DNA from: Rhabdophis nuchalis
Lineage: Eukaryota > Chordata > Lepidosauria > Squamata > Natricidae
Direction: 5' to 3'
DNA length: 64,000 nt
Assembly (NCBI GenBank): GCA_039707465.1
Contig: CM077647.1
Span: 172,048,663 to 172,112,662 of the forward strand
Below the pieces are notes generated by a model. The model was not told where the DNA came from and searched no databases. It saw nothing but the letters and a program-made list of their open reading frames with translations. Below, piece by piece: positions 30,083-41,186 of this stretch; within the stretch, counting starts at the first letter, position 1, and each line of letters opens with the position of its first letter. The position numbers were made by a program, and so were the translations under genes.

Positions 30083-30800
30083 GGATGGGTCTTTATTCCC
30101 GTAGTTACAACCACTATCTTCACTTTGTTGTCAATGTTGCTTGATATTATGGTACGGTCCCTCCAAGAAGGCCAAAGTAAGACCATGAAACTATTTTTTT
30201 TTCTTTTATGAGCAATGAATATGTAAGAATGTCAAGCAGAAGGAAGACGTGATCTAAAACCAAACCAATAATGTTTGTGAACATACTTTACTTGTCCCAG
30301 GGCCAATAAAATGACCCCAAAGTGAATATTAATGAGATCCAGACATATTCCTAATGCTGTAAGACCAGAAATCCTTGGACTAAATGTAATTTCTTTCCCA
30401 TTCTAACGCAAGAGAATTAGGTTGTCCTAATTCCAGCACAGAGCTAAGAGAGAGAATGTTCATAGACATGTTTATATTCCTTAAAGTGAAGATGAACATA
30501 TTTATTGTTGGGAATAGTAAGATGAATGACTTATGAGTATACAACGGATATTCAGATATATTCATCATATATTCCTGTAACAAAATTTGAGTGAGAATTT
30601 CTAGTTGAAAGTAGAACTGTGTTACTATTATCCTTCTCACCTTTTCTATTGGTATCTTATGATGATCATTTTGTTAGTTGTATCTTATGAGTTATGGTTG
30701 TATCTTATGATTTTTAACTTTGTTGCTTATATCTATCCTGACAGCTTATGCATCCGAGACAAATTCCTTGTGTATCCAATCACATTTGGCCAAAAAAAGA
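30083..30800. other. Unassigned sequence, possible receptor relic on the minus strand
   Basis: No element ends were seen. A minus-strand frame (30380-30640) contains FPTINMFIFTLRN, which resembles the OR TM7 pattern PxxNxFIxTLRN, but nothing upstream looks like an OR. Confidence 0.25.
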
Positions 30801-31257
30801 TATTCTATTCTATTCTATTCTATTCTATTCTATTCTATTCTACCATACCCTACCCCACCATACCCTACCCTACCCTACCCTACTACCCCATTCCAATCCA
30901 TTACATTCCTCTTCCTTTTCCTCTTCCTCTTCCATATTCTATTCTATTCTATTCTATTCTATTCTATTCTATTCTATTCTATTCTATTCTATTCTATTCT
31001 ATTCTATTCTACCCAACCCTACCCTAACCTACCCTACTACCCCATGCCAATCCATTTCATTCCTCTTCCATATTCTATTCTATTCTATTCTATTCTATTC
31101 TATTCTATTCTATTCTATTCTATTCTATTCTATTCTATTCTACCCTACCCTACCCTACCCTACCCTACTACCCCATTCCAATCCATTTCATTCCTCTTCC
31201 TCTTCCATATTCTATTCTATTCTATTCTATTCTATTCTATTCTATTCTATTCTATTC
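30801..31257. repeat. (ATTCT)n pentanucleotide arrays with (CCCTA)n blocks
   Basis: Three rounds of (TATTC)n followed by (CCCTA)n and a CCATTCCAATCCATTTCATT spacer are seen, so the array grew by duplicating a composite unit. It ends directly at the L2 at 31257. Confidence 0.95.
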
Positions 31258-32116
31258 CTACCTAGACCCTCGCCAGTCCGGCTACCGACCTGGACACAGC
31301 ACGGAGACGGCATTGGTCGTGTTGGTTGATGATCTCTGGCGGGCTCGGGATAGAGGTCATTCCTCTATCCTAGTCCTATTAGACCCCTCAGCGGCTTTTG
31401 ATACCATCCACCATGGTATCCTGTTGCGCCGACTGGAGGGGTTAGGAGTGGGAGGCACTGTTTTGCGGTGGTTCTCCTCCTATCTCTCCGGCTGGTCGCA
31501 ACTTGTTTTGGCAGGGGGGCAGAGATCGGCACCGAGGCCCCTCACTTGTGGGGTGCCTCAGGGGTTGGTTCTCTCGCCTCTCCTGTTCAACACCTATATG
31601 AAGCCGCTGGGTGAGATCATCCGTGGTTTTGGGGTAGAGTACCATCAGTACGCTGATGACACCCAGCTGTACATCTCTACCCCTAACCACCCCAACGATG
31701 CCGTTGATGTGATGTCCCAGTGTTTGGAGGCCCGTGTGGGTCTGGATGGGGAGGAACAGGCTCCGACTCAACCCATCCAAGACCGAGTGGCTGTGGTTTC
31801 CGGCGTCCCGATATAGCCAGCTGGTTCCATTGCTGGCTATCGGGGGCGAGTCATTAGCCCCCGCGGGCTCGCAACTTGGGTGTCCTCCTGGACTCGTGGC
31901 TGTCCTTGGATGACCATGTGACGGCCGTGGCCAGGTTTTTTTTTTTATCAGGTTCGCTTGATACGCCAGTTGCACCCCTTTCTAGATCGGGACTCCCTTC
32001 GCACAGTCACTCAAGCCCTCGTGACATCCCGCCTAGACTACTGCAATGCTCTTTACATGGGGCTCCCCTTGAGGTGCACCTGGAGGCTCCAGCTAGTACA
32101 GAATGCAGCCGCGTGG
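31257..32116 (+). mobile_element. L2-like LINE, reverse transcriptase part, 3'-truncated
   Basis: Frames encode RT motif A (SAAFDTIHHGILL), motif B (GVPQGLVLSPLLF) and [11 protein letters not shown] frame change follows at GLDGEEQAPTQ, and the copy breaks off after VQNAAAW. It is inactive. Confidence 0.85.
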
Positions 32117-32166
32117 GCTGATTGGAAAGATGGTTTGTTGATGAAGCAGAACCAGAGGTGGTATTC

Positions 32167-32820
32167 GTAACGCTCTCTACATGGGGCTTCCCTTGAGGTG
32201 CACTCAAAAGCTACAGCTAGTCCAGAATGCGGCCGCGTGGGTGATTATGGGAGCCTCTAGGTTCTCCCACATAACACCTCTCCTGCACGAGCTGCACTGG
32301 CTGCCTGTGGCCTTCCGGGTGCGCTTCAAGGTATTGATAACCATCTTTAAAGCGCTCCATGGCACGGGACCTGGGTCTTTGCGAGACCGCCTCCTACCAC
32401 ACACCTCCCTCCCTCCTGTCCACTCGCACAGGGAGGGCCTCCTCAGGGTGCCGTCTGCTGGCCAATGCCGGCTGGTGACCTCCAGGGAAAGGGCCTTCTC
32501 TGTGGTGGGTGCGGCTCTCTGGAAAGACCTACCCCCCCAACATTCGTACCATCACGGATCTGCGCCTCTTCCGTCAGAAGCTTAAAACTCACTTTTTCCA
32601 TCTGGCTGGCCTGGCTTAGACTTTATTAATAAATTGTGGGGATTTTATTAAGGGTTTTTAGAAGGTTTTAAAGATGTTTTTAGCACGGGTTTAAATTTAA
32701 TATATTTTTATTGTAGCTATATTGCATTTTGTATTGTTTGTATTGTTTTAATATTTGCCTGTGCGCCGCCCTGAGTCCCTTCGGGGAGATAGGGCGGGAT
32801 ATAAATCCAATATACATAAA
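32167..32820 (+). mobile_element. L2-like LINE 3' end, second copy
   Basis: It starts at CTCTCTACATGGGGCTTCCC, repeating with several differences a part already present in the preceding L2, so it is a separate insertion. It runs to the hairpin GCGCCGCCCTGAGTCCCTTC and ATATAAATCCAA. Confidence 0.85.
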
Positions 32821-32885
32821 CATTACCATTCCCATTCCCCTCCACTCCACTCCACCCTACCCCTTCCATTCCATTCCATTCCATT
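32821..32885. repeat. (CCATT)n-type pentamer tail of the L2
   Basis: CATTCCCATTCCCCTCCACT...(CCATT)n follows the L2 3' end. Confidence 0.85.
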
Positions 32886-33050
32886 CTTCTAGGACAACAA
32901 GCACAAATGGCAAGCAAAACTAAAAGAAACAAGACCAACAATTGAATTCCAACAACATAAACATATATGGCATTAGATGTCTACTATTCATTGCCATTTC
33001 AGCATCATTCTGTACATTGAATGCTGAAAATCAATAGAGTAATCCAATGC
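32886..33050. repeat. Segment shared with 39826-39990
   Basis: CTAGGACAACAAGCACAAAT GGCAAGCAAAACTAAAAG...CAACAATTGAATTC...AACATATATGGCA matches the other copy at moderate identity. Both copies lie just right of a pentamer array at an L2/CR1 end. Confidence 0.75.
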
Positions 33051-33579
33051 CAATCAGTTCCTTCATTGATCAGTCCAGCGGTTCTTCCCTTTGCATGACT
33101 CCAATGGGCCTTCATTTTAGTAGCTTCAGGGCTACATTTTGTTCCAAATCTGACCTGACTAACAAGAGATTATTGGTGAGTTATTTTAGAAGATAAGAGT
33201 TTTGGAGGCCTTTGGGCTTCTTGCCAAATGGGACGGTTGGTTGCAGCTCTGAAACCATCACCTGGGGTTCTTCAGCATAGTTGGTGTGTCTCGTTTCCTA
33301 TTCTGGGACATGATGTGCGATCACCCGTGAACGTCAAACAAGTTTCTAATTTAAAAAAAAATAGTTAAGGGTTTTGGGTTTTTTTCAGCTGGTGGTGTCT
33401 TAATTTAGCAGTGAGGTCAAACATTCCTGGTGGAGAACCCACCCGTGCAAAGACTAAGCAAATAATGGGTCAACTGATGTCAATGGAAGTCCTTCTTTCT
33501 TGGACACCATCTTCTGTCTCATCTGGGTATTTGGAAAAGTTTTTAAAAAGAATAACAACAAAGAGGCATGTTGCAAAGT
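33051..33579. other. Unassigned sequence, probably including L1 3' UTR toward the right
   Basis: No gene was recognised. The right part (33350-33579) may be 3' UTR of the adjacent minus-strand L1. Confidence 0.35.
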
Positions 33580-34190
33580 ATCATCTTATGGTAATTTGTC
33601 ATTTCTCCAATTTTTAGCAAAGACGATTCTAGCGGCTGTCAAAATATTCACAATTAGGTATCTCAAATTTTTGTCGAATGTTTCTAAATTAAGTCCAAGC
33701 AGGAAGAGTTCGGGTTTGAAATCTATTTGTTTTCCTGTTATTTTGCCCAACCATGTGTGGATCATATTCCAATAATTTTGGGCCTCCGAGCAAGTCCACC
33801 ACATATGGTAGTAAGTACCAGGCGTCTGATGGCATTTCCAGCATTTTTGAGATTTGTTCTTGCTCATTTTTGAGATTCTTGAGGGTGATAGATGCCACCT
33901 GTAGAACATCTTGTATAGGTTCTCTTTATAGGCTGTTGACATTGTCATTTTGTAATTCTGTGTCCACAATTTTTGCCACTTGTCTAGGTCGATCCCATGC
34001 CCGAAGTTTTTCCCCCATATTATCATTGTTTCTTTCACTTGCTCTTCCTGGAGTTTAAACTCTAATAAGTAGGCATAGAGTTTTTTAATTGTTTTTTCAT
34101 CGACGCCTGTTAATATTTTGTCTAATTCTGTCATTTTGTCATAAACCCCTCCTTTTTTTTGGTCTTCCTTATATCTTGAGTATATTTGTG
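33580..34190 (-). pseudogene. L1 ORF2 C-terminal fragment
   Basis: A 182-codon minus-strand frame (34134 to 33586) contains the L1 ORF2 cysteine/histidine motif (KCWKCHQTPGTYYHMWWTC). It is preceded by a segment including MYKMFYRWHLSPSRI-type sequence and followed by a WRNDKLP-type end. Further ORF2 sequence continues upstream to about 34190 in another frame. RT and endonuclease are absent. Confidence 0.85.
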
Positions 34191-34262
34191 TGTATGTGTA
34201 TCCTATCCTATTCTATCCTATCCTAATTCTATTCGAGTTGAGTCTAGTCGAGTCTTTCTTCT
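34191..34262. repeat. Degenerate (CCTAT)n / (GAGTC)n pentamers
   Basis: TATCCTATCCTATTCTATCC and GAGTTGAGTCTAGTCGAGTC are short decayed pentamer arrays. Confidence 0.8.
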
Positions 34263-34329
34263 AGGATAACAAGACTCATATTTGGCAACTGACTCATATT
34301 TATAACTGTTGTAGTGTCCCAAGGTCCCC

Positions 34330-34620
34330 TGATTCCCCTTTTGCAACCTTCTAACACGCAAAGTCAATGGGGGACACCAGCTTCACTTAACAACAGTTTG
34401 ACTAATTTAACAAGTACAGTGATTCACTTAACATCACGTGGCAAGAAAAGTTCGCAAAATGAGGCAAACTCACTTCCACCCATCTTTCACTTAGCAACAG
34501 ATATTTTGAGCTCAATTGCGGTCGTCAGACAAGGGCTACATGTAGTGGCATCTAGCATGTTGAGGTTCAAAAAAAAAAAAGCCAAGATGGGGATTGTGAT
34601 CAAGGTCCCACCCATATTTT
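34330..34620 (-). mobile_element. Fragment of the TA-MITE family (full length at 46306)
   Basis: GATTCACTTAACATCACGTG...CACTTAGCAACAGATATTTT...CTCAATTGCGGTCGTC matches that element reverse-complemented. Confidence 0.7.
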
Positions 34621-34924
34621 ATCCATATGTGTAATATTGATACAGAGGCAACAGGTCTGAGCTTCAATCATACAACCAAAATTGCCATCTTGAGGTTTTT
34701 TGGACCATAACACTGTACGGATGTAGATGAAAATGCTTTTCAGACCTGTTATTGTTTTGGACCACAAGTAAAGCATGTTGTAGGTCTATAAACATGGATC
34801 AGTGTAGACCTTCTACACCCAAATAACCTTTTCCTTGGAATCCACCAACTCAATCAGAATGGTAGTCTAGAAACTCATGGAAGAAGATGTGCTAATGTGT
34901 TTGTATAATTAGATGTCATTAGAT
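34621..34924. other. Unassigned sequence
   Basis: Nothing recognised. Confidence 0.4.
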
Positions 34925-36266
34925 CAATAGGCCTACCATATTCATCAAAGATGTGGGAGAGGGGATAGATGGGGAATGCATCACATTTGCAGACCACACC
35001 AAGCTACTAGGAATAGCCAACACTCCAGAAGAAAGGCTCAAGATACAGAAGGATTTGTGCTTCATTTGGTGCTTTCTAACAAAGTGAAATTCAAGGGTGA
35101 AAATAGTAAGGTTCTGTCAGGGATCCAAATAGAACCCAAAACTAAATCAGAGTCCAAGGTGAACTATGGCTCAAAGCTCCAATTTATTAAGAGAACCATG
35201 TTGGCACATCTGGGAAAACCCAAATCGACTTCCCAGTTTTCCCCACCCAGTTGAAAGTCCAAGATTTTTCCCCCACACCCACAAGTCCAGCAGATGGTCC
35301 AATCTCCCACTGCCATGCTGGCAGTTCCAACCATCCAATTCCGGTCAGGTGCAGAAACAAAGGATGAGCTTGACTTTCTAGAAATAATGTTGGTGTGGCC
35401 ACATAGTATGTGACTCCTTAAAATCCCCCCTCTCAATTTTCCCACAAGAGAAAAGGCATAGCAGAATAATAAAAAGTGTGGCAGGCTGAAGACCCATAAG
35501 AAAAGATGGCTGCAGGCCTGACTGGTTCTACATTTAGGCAAGAAAAACAAAATGCACAGGTACAGTATAGGTGGTACCTTGCTCAGTAGTAGTAAATGTG
35601 AGAGGGATCTTGGAGTCCTAGTGGACAATCATTTAAATATGAGCCAGCAGTGTGCAGCAGCTTCCAAAATAGCCAACACGGTTCTAGACGTCATAAACAG
35701 AGGCATAGAATCAAGATCATGTGAGGTGTTAACACCACTTTATAATGCCTTGGGAAGGCCACACCTGGAATACTGCATTCAGTTTTGGTCACCATGATAT
35801 AGAAAAGATGTGGAGACTCTAGAAAGAGTGCAGAGAAGAGCAACAAAGATGATTAGGGGACTGGAGGCTAAAACATATGAAGAACGGTTGCAGGAACTGG
35901 GTATGTCTAGTTTAATAAAAAGAAGGACCAGGGGAGACATGATAGCAGTGTTCCAATATTTGAGGGGCTACCACAAAGAAGAGAGGGGAGGTCAACCTAT
36001 TCTCCAAGCACCAAAACAAAAAACAATGGCTAGCCATTAATCAAGGAGAGAAGCAACCAAGAGCTAAGGAGACATTTTCTAATGGTGAGAACAATCGACC
36101 AGTGGAACAGCTTGCCTTCAGAAGTTGTGGGTGCCCCATCACTAGAGGCTTTTAGAAAGAGACTAGACAGTCATTGGCCTGAAATGGCATGGAGTCTCCT
36201 GCTTGAGCAGGGGATTGGACTAGAAGACCTCCAAGGTCCCTTTCAACTCTGTTATTCTATGTTCTA
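34925..36266 (+). mobile_element. CR1 LINE, long 3' part, interrupted by a solo LTR
   Basis: The 5' piece encodes the CR1 RT region (GIDGECITFADDTKLLGIA, with the FADD active site). After the LTR the C-terminal part follows (CERDLGVLVDNHLNMSQQC, then [10 protein letters not shown], then [20 protein letters not shown]). It ends GACCTCCAAGGTCCCTTTCA and a short TTCTA tail. Frameshifts and an internal deletion are present. Confidence 0.88.
35116..35523 (-). mobile_element. Solo LTR inserted in CR1
   Basis: On the minus strand it reads (A)GTCAGG...CCTGACA with AATAAA about 60 nt before the end. GGTTC (35111-35115 and 35524-35528) is the 5-bp target duplication. The first base appears mutated from T. 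No internal coding region is present. Confidence 0.72.
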
Positions 36267-36600
36267 TCAGTTCTCCACCATCCCCCATTCATTTTGTTCA
36301 TTTGAAAGCACCTTCTAAAAACAGCCTTCTGTGACTCAATTATTGCTCTCAAACAGTTCCCCAAATAGCAGATGTCTTCAGTTTAAAGGAAGGCAAAAAT
36401 GAGCCAACTATCTAGATATTAATTTCCTGTTTCAACTGTAACTGAGCAATCCCAGGGGTACAGAAGACATTACTAGTTCAACTTAAGTAGATAATTAAGA
36501 AAAGAGAATTAAGATAAGAAGAAAAACATGAGTCCCCAAAAGTATGCAGGATTTAAGGTAGAGAGAATTTACTAGAAAGTTATCTCAGAAAATGTGTCAC
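36267..36600. other. Unassigned sequence
   Basis: Nothing recognised. Confidence 0.4.
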
Positions 36601-37612
36601 TAAATAGAATAGAATAGAATAGAATAAGAAAAATGGAATGGAATGGAATAGAATAGAACAAAAGGAAAATGGAATGGAATGGAATGGAATAGAGAATGGA
36701 ATCGAATAGAATAGAATAGAATGGAATGGAATGGAATAGAATAGGAATAGAATAGGAATAGAATAGGAATAGAATAGGAATAGAATAGGAATAGAATAGG
36801 AATAGAATAGCAAAAATGGAATGGAAAGGAATAGAATAGAACAACAGGAAAATATAATAGAATGGAATGGAATGGAATAGAAAAATAGAATAGAATAGAA
36901 TAGAATAGAATAGAATAGAATAAATGGAGTGGAGTGGAGTGGAGTGGTATAGAATAGAATAGAATAGAATAGAATAGAAAAGAAAAGAAAAATGGAATGG
37001 AATGGAATGGAATGGAATGGAATGGAATGGAATAGAATAGAATAGAATGATGGACTGGACTAGAATAGAATAGAATAGAATAGGAAAAATGGAATGGAAT
37101 GGAATAGAATAGAACAACAGGAAAATGGAATGGAATGGAATAGAATAGAATAGAGAATGGAATGGAATAGAATAGAATAGAATGGAATGGAATGGAATGG
37201 AATGGAATGGAATAGGAATAGAATAGCAAAAATGGAATGGAAAGGAATAGAAAAGAACAACAGGAAAATAGAATAGAATGGAATGGAATGGAATGGAATA
37301 GAATAGAATAAATGGAGTGGAGTGGAGTGGAGTGGAGTGGACTGGTATAGAATAGAATAGAATAGAATAGAATAGAAAAATGGAATGGAATGGAATAGAA
37401 TAGAATAGAATAGAATAGAATAGAATAATGGACTGGACTGGACTAGAATAAAATAGAATAGAATATGGAATAGAATAGAATATGGAATAGAATAGAATAG
37501 AATAGAATAGAATATGGAATGGGATAGGATAGGATAGGATAGGATAGGTTAGGATAGGATAGGAAAGGATAGGAAGGGAAAGGGAATGGAAAGGAATGGA
37601 ATGGAATGGAAT
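36601..37612. repeat. 1-kb GGAAT/GAATA pentamer array
   Basis: Blocks of (GAATA)n, (GGAAT)n and (GGAGT)n plus AATAGGAATAG decamers recur in order, with a composite of roughly 0.45 kb repeated (the GAACAACAGGAAAATGGAAT motif recurs). It ends in (GATAG)n directly at the 3' end of a minus-strand CR1 (37613). Confidence 0.95.
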
Positions 37613-37975
37613 AGTATATAGCTGGAAGGGACCTTAGAGGTCTTCTAGTCCAGCCCTCTGCTCAGGCAAGAGACCCTATACCATTTCAGATAAGTGGCTG
37701 TCTAGTCTCCTCTTAAAAACCTCCAGTGATGGAGCTCCCACAACTTCTGAAGGCCAGCTGTTCCACTGGCTAGCTGCCCTCACTGTCAGGAAGTTTCTCC
37801 TTAATTCCAGATTGCTTCTCTCTTTGATTAGTTTCCAACCATTGTTTCTTGTCCTGCCCTCTGGTGCTTTGGAGGAGAATTCAACCCCCTCTTCTTTGTG
37901 GCAGCTCCTCAAATACTGGAATACTGCTATCATAATCCCCCTTACCCTCCTTTTCTGTAGACTGGCAACCATTGT
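37613..37975 (-). mobile_element. CR1 LINE 3' end abutting the pentamer array
   Basis: AGCTGGAAGGGACCTTAGAG and CAGCCCTCTGCTCAGGCAAG are the reverse complement of the CR1 3' end. The frame shows FQYLRSCHKEEGVEFSSKAP with a stop-rich remainder. Confidence 0.85.
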
Positions 37976-38656
37976 TACAATAATATAATACAATACAATA
38001 CAATAGCAGAGTTGGAAGGGACCTTGTAGTTCTTCTAGTCCAACGCCCTGCGTGGGCAGGAACACTATACCATTTCAGACAAATGGCTATCTAACATCTT
38101 CTTAAAGACTTCCAGGGTTGGGGCATTCACAACTTCTGGAGGCAAGCTGTTCCAGAGGTTAATTGTTCTAACTGTCAGGAAATTTCTCCTTAGTTCTAAG
38201 TTGCTTCTCTCCTTGATTAGTTTTCACCCATTGCTTCTTGTCCTGCCCCCAGGTGCCTTGGAGAATAGTTTGACTCCCTCTTCTTTATGGCACCCTCTGA
38301 GATATCGGAACACTGCTATCATGTCTCCCCTGGTCCTTCTCTTCATCAAACTAGACATACCCAGCTCCTGCAACCGTTCTTCATATGTTTTAGTCTCCAG
38401 TCCCCTAATCATCTTGGTTGCTCTTCTCTGCACTCTTTCCAGAGTCTCCACGTCTTTTCTACATCGTGGCGACCAAAACTGTATGCAGTATTCCAAGTGT
38501 GGCCTTACCAAGGCACTATACAGTGGCATTAACACTTCACGTGATCTAGATTCTATCCCTCTGTTTATGCAGCCTGTTTATGATTATGTTAATCATCTTA
38601 GTTGTAACGTGGTGACCCAAACTGGATGCAGTATTCCAGGTGTGGTCTTACCAAGG
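37976..38656 (-). mobile_element. CR1 LINE with (AATAC)n tail, plus a short second CR1 piece
   Basis: The tail (ATACA)n at about 37984-38005 is followed by the reverse complement of the CR1 3' end. The frame at 38224-38535 keeps [20 protein letters not shown] and [19 protein letters not shown]. From about 38597 a second piece restarts with GTGGTGACCCAAACTGG. Confidence 0.85.
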
Positions 38657-38776
38657 ATGCAGTGATTCACTTAACAAGAAGGTCATGAAATGGGGCAAAG
38701 CTCACTTCACAAATGTCCCACTTAGCAACAGAACTTGTAGGCTCAACTATGGTCGTAAGTTGAGGACTACCTGTAT
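38657..38776 (-). mobile_element. TA-MITE fragment, right end
   Basis: GATTCACTTAACAAGAAGGT...GGTCGTAAGTTGAGGACTAC followed by CTGTA matches the terminus of the element at 46306. Confidence 0.75.
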
Positions 38777-39160
38777 CTTTTTAGTACTATTAGAAGGAAT
38801 TATTGGATCTACAGTAAATAATACAAGGATGAGCATCAAGAAATCTATGTGCTACACTGAGAAGACTCCTTCTAGACATACCTAAGGAGGCAGTTCTAGA
38901 AAAAGGCAAGAACAAACCAGCACCCTAACTTTGCTACAATGTATCCATGAAGTCAACAAGACTTGAAGTCAACTTGAAGGACACTTCTCCTTTTTAAAAA
39001 AAATACCTCAAAAACAGCAGATGAGGTGTATGCTCCAATCATGAATACCAAACCATCATAATAAGGTACAATGATGATGTTACCTAGTTTGGTAATAAAA
39101 AGTCTGCAAGAAAACAACCAAGGTCAGAAAGCACCAAGGATCCCACAGTCATAATCATTA
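38777..39160. other. Unassigned sequence
   Basis: Nothing recognised. Confidence 0.4.
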
Positions 39161-39225
39161 TTGTATTGTATTGTATTGCATTGCATTGCATTGCATTGCA
39201 TCATATCATATCATATCATATCATT
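39161..39225. repeat. (GTATT)n, (GCATT)n, (ATATC)n pentamers
   Basis: One pentamer drifts into the next by single-base change. It abuts the L2 on its right. Confidence 0.9.
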
Positions 39226-39477
39226 AGGACCACCACGGACCTCCGCTCCTTCCGTCTTAAACTAAAAACGCATTTCTTCTGCCTTGCCGGCCTGGGATAG
39301 TTATTCCTCTGTTTTTGGGTTTATTGGGGATTTTTAGTTTAGTTAGTTTTAACGGGTATTTTAGCACAGGTGCTGTTTAATCTATTTTTAATATGAAATG
39401 TTGTATATAGTCATTGTTTTTATTCTTCCTGTGCACCGCCCCGAGTCCCTGTGGGGAGAGGGTGCGGTTTATAAGTA
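39226..39477 (+). mobile_element. L2-like LINE 3' end
   Basis: A C-terminal remnant (RSFRLKLKTHFF type) is followed by the 3' UTR and the hairpin GCACCGCCCCGAGTCCCTGT...GGTGCGGTTTATAAGT. Confidence 0.85.
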
Positions 39478-39479
39478 TA

Positions 39480-39558
<79 letters not shown>

Positions 39559-39825
39559 TCATATCATATCATATCATATCATATCATATCATATCGTATC
39601 TCACTGCACTGCATTGTACTTCTACTCTACTCATCTCTACTCTACTCTACTCTACTTTACTCTATGCCACGCAACTCCACGCAACGCCATGCCATGCCAC
39701 TCCAGTTCTATTCTATTCTATTCTATTCTATTCTATTCTATTCTATTCTATTCTATTCTATTCCACTCCACTCCACTCCATTCCATGTCACTCCAACCCT
39801 ACCCTACCCTACCCTACCCTATTCT
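39478..39825. repeat. (AAT)n then (ATATC)n, (CTACT)n, (TTCTA)n and (CCCTA)n
   Basis: About 27 AAT units form the L2 tail. A succession of pentamer arrays follows. The CCCTA block is a pentamer and not the telomeric hexamer. Confidence 0.95.
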
Positions 39826-40067
39826 AGGACAAGAACAAATGGCAAGCAAAACTAAAAGACAGAAAACCAACAATTGAATTCTAACAGCACAAACATATGT
39901 GGTACTATCTGCCTACTATTCTACTACTATTGTCATTTCAGCAGCAAACAATACATTTAATGCTGAAGATCAGAGGCATAATACTGTATTGTAGAGTAAT
40001 CCATTATAGCATAGCATGGTTTCTATTATATATAGGTAGAATAGTATATAATATAGTATATACTATA
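39826..40067. repeat. Segment shared with 32886-33050, then AT-rich sequence
   Basis: CTAGGACAAGAACAAATGGC AAGCAAAACTAAAAG through TTTAATGCTGAAGATCAGAG matches the other copy. The rest (39990-40067) is AT-rich up to the Helitron. Confidence 0.7.
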
Positions 40068-40281
40068 TCTATATAAATAAAAATTTAAAATAGTTTGTGC
40101 AAAACCGCTAATCTCAGAAAGTACTGCACAAATCGGCACCAAATTTTCACACAATGTTCCCAAGAATGTTTGAAGCAATCATACGTACAGTTTGTGTGGC
40201 TGGCACACCTGTGCCATGTGCAAGCATCACAAATGTAAAAGGTACACACTTCAGAGGTTTTCACCTTCCTTAAACTCCTCC

Positions 40282-40578
40282 TGTTAGATCAGACAAAGGA
40301 TTCCAACTCAGGCATGGTCAAAACAACAGGAACGTTTATTCACACTATTTACAACACACAAGATTCAATTGGCAAGGTTTCTTTTCTGGCAACCTCTTAT
40401 ATAGAGTTACCAGGTGGGAAAACTACTAGCAAGCAATTGCAACATTGTAACTCTTTTCCAGACAGATTCCGGTCAGCTCGTCTCAGTCAATCAACGCAGC
40501 TGCCGGATCTGTTCCGGAATGCGGTGACTCACAGGTTACCAGACTTGCTGTCTGGGTCGTAGACCTGAGGACTCAACA
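40282..40578 (-). mobile_element. Solo LTR inside Helitron copy 3
   Basis: TG...CA boundaries (TGTTAGATC...CTCAACA in + orientation) are flanked by CCTCC at 40277-40281 and 40579-40583. On the minus strand a TATA box (CTCTATATAAGAGG, about 40393-40406) is followed downstream by AATAAA, as in an LTR. Helitron copy 2 has the empty site GCTCCTCCCACCTGGCTGC (reverse-complemented, about 28150). Confidence 0.85.
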
Positions 40579-40701
40579 CCTCCCACCTGGCTGCTTCTTA
40601 TGCTGCATCAGGCACACACCCCTCCCCCGCACTTTCAATGTCACATTTCCAATGGTCGTTTCCTCAGCAACCAAATAAGCCTCCTACGTTCCCTCACACA
40701 T

Positions 40702-41025
40702 GGCACTACTAGGCCCAAACCTAGGCATGGGGGGTGGCACACTCCCATGTAGCCCATTTTTGGTCCCAGGAGGCTGTATGGAGGCCTACTAGGCCCAAAA
40801 CAAGATGCAGGGGGTGGCACACTCCCATGTGGCCCATTTTTGGTTCCAGGGGGCTGCATGGAGGCCTACTAGGCCCAAAACAAGATGCAGGGGGTGGCAC
40901 ACTCTCATGTGGCCCATTTTTTGTCCAAGGAGGCTGTATCAAGGTCTACTAGGCCCAAAACTAGGCATGGGAGGGTGGCACACTCGAATGTGGCCCACTT
41001 TTGGTCTCAGGAGGCTGAATGTTAG
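40702..41025. repeat. 80-bp tandem repeat, 4 copies, inside the Helitron
   Basis: The core TACTAGGCCCAAA recurs with AGGCCC at 40711, 40791, 40871 and 40951. Each unit contains GGTGGCACACTC and TGGCCCATTTTTGGT. Helitron copy 2 has one unit. Confidence 0.92.
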
Positions 41026-41030
41026 GTAGA

Positions 41031-41125
41031 TAGATAGAGGGATAGAGAGAGAGAGAGGGAAAATACAGTAGGTAGGTAGGTAGGTAGGTAGGTAGGGGGA
41101 TAAAGATAGAGGGGATAAAATATAG

Positions 41126-41186
<61 letters not shown>

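Noticed and set aside
35164..35628. 154-codon minus-strand frame
   Set aside because: It spans the solo LTR and CR1 antisense, so it is a composite with no family resemblance.
39377..39562. Poly-Leu and poly-Asn frames
   Set aside because: They are translations of the (AAT)n array.
39799..39822. CCCTA blocks as interstitial telomere (also 30841-30890)
   Set aside because: The period is five, not the vertebrate TTAGGG hexamer.
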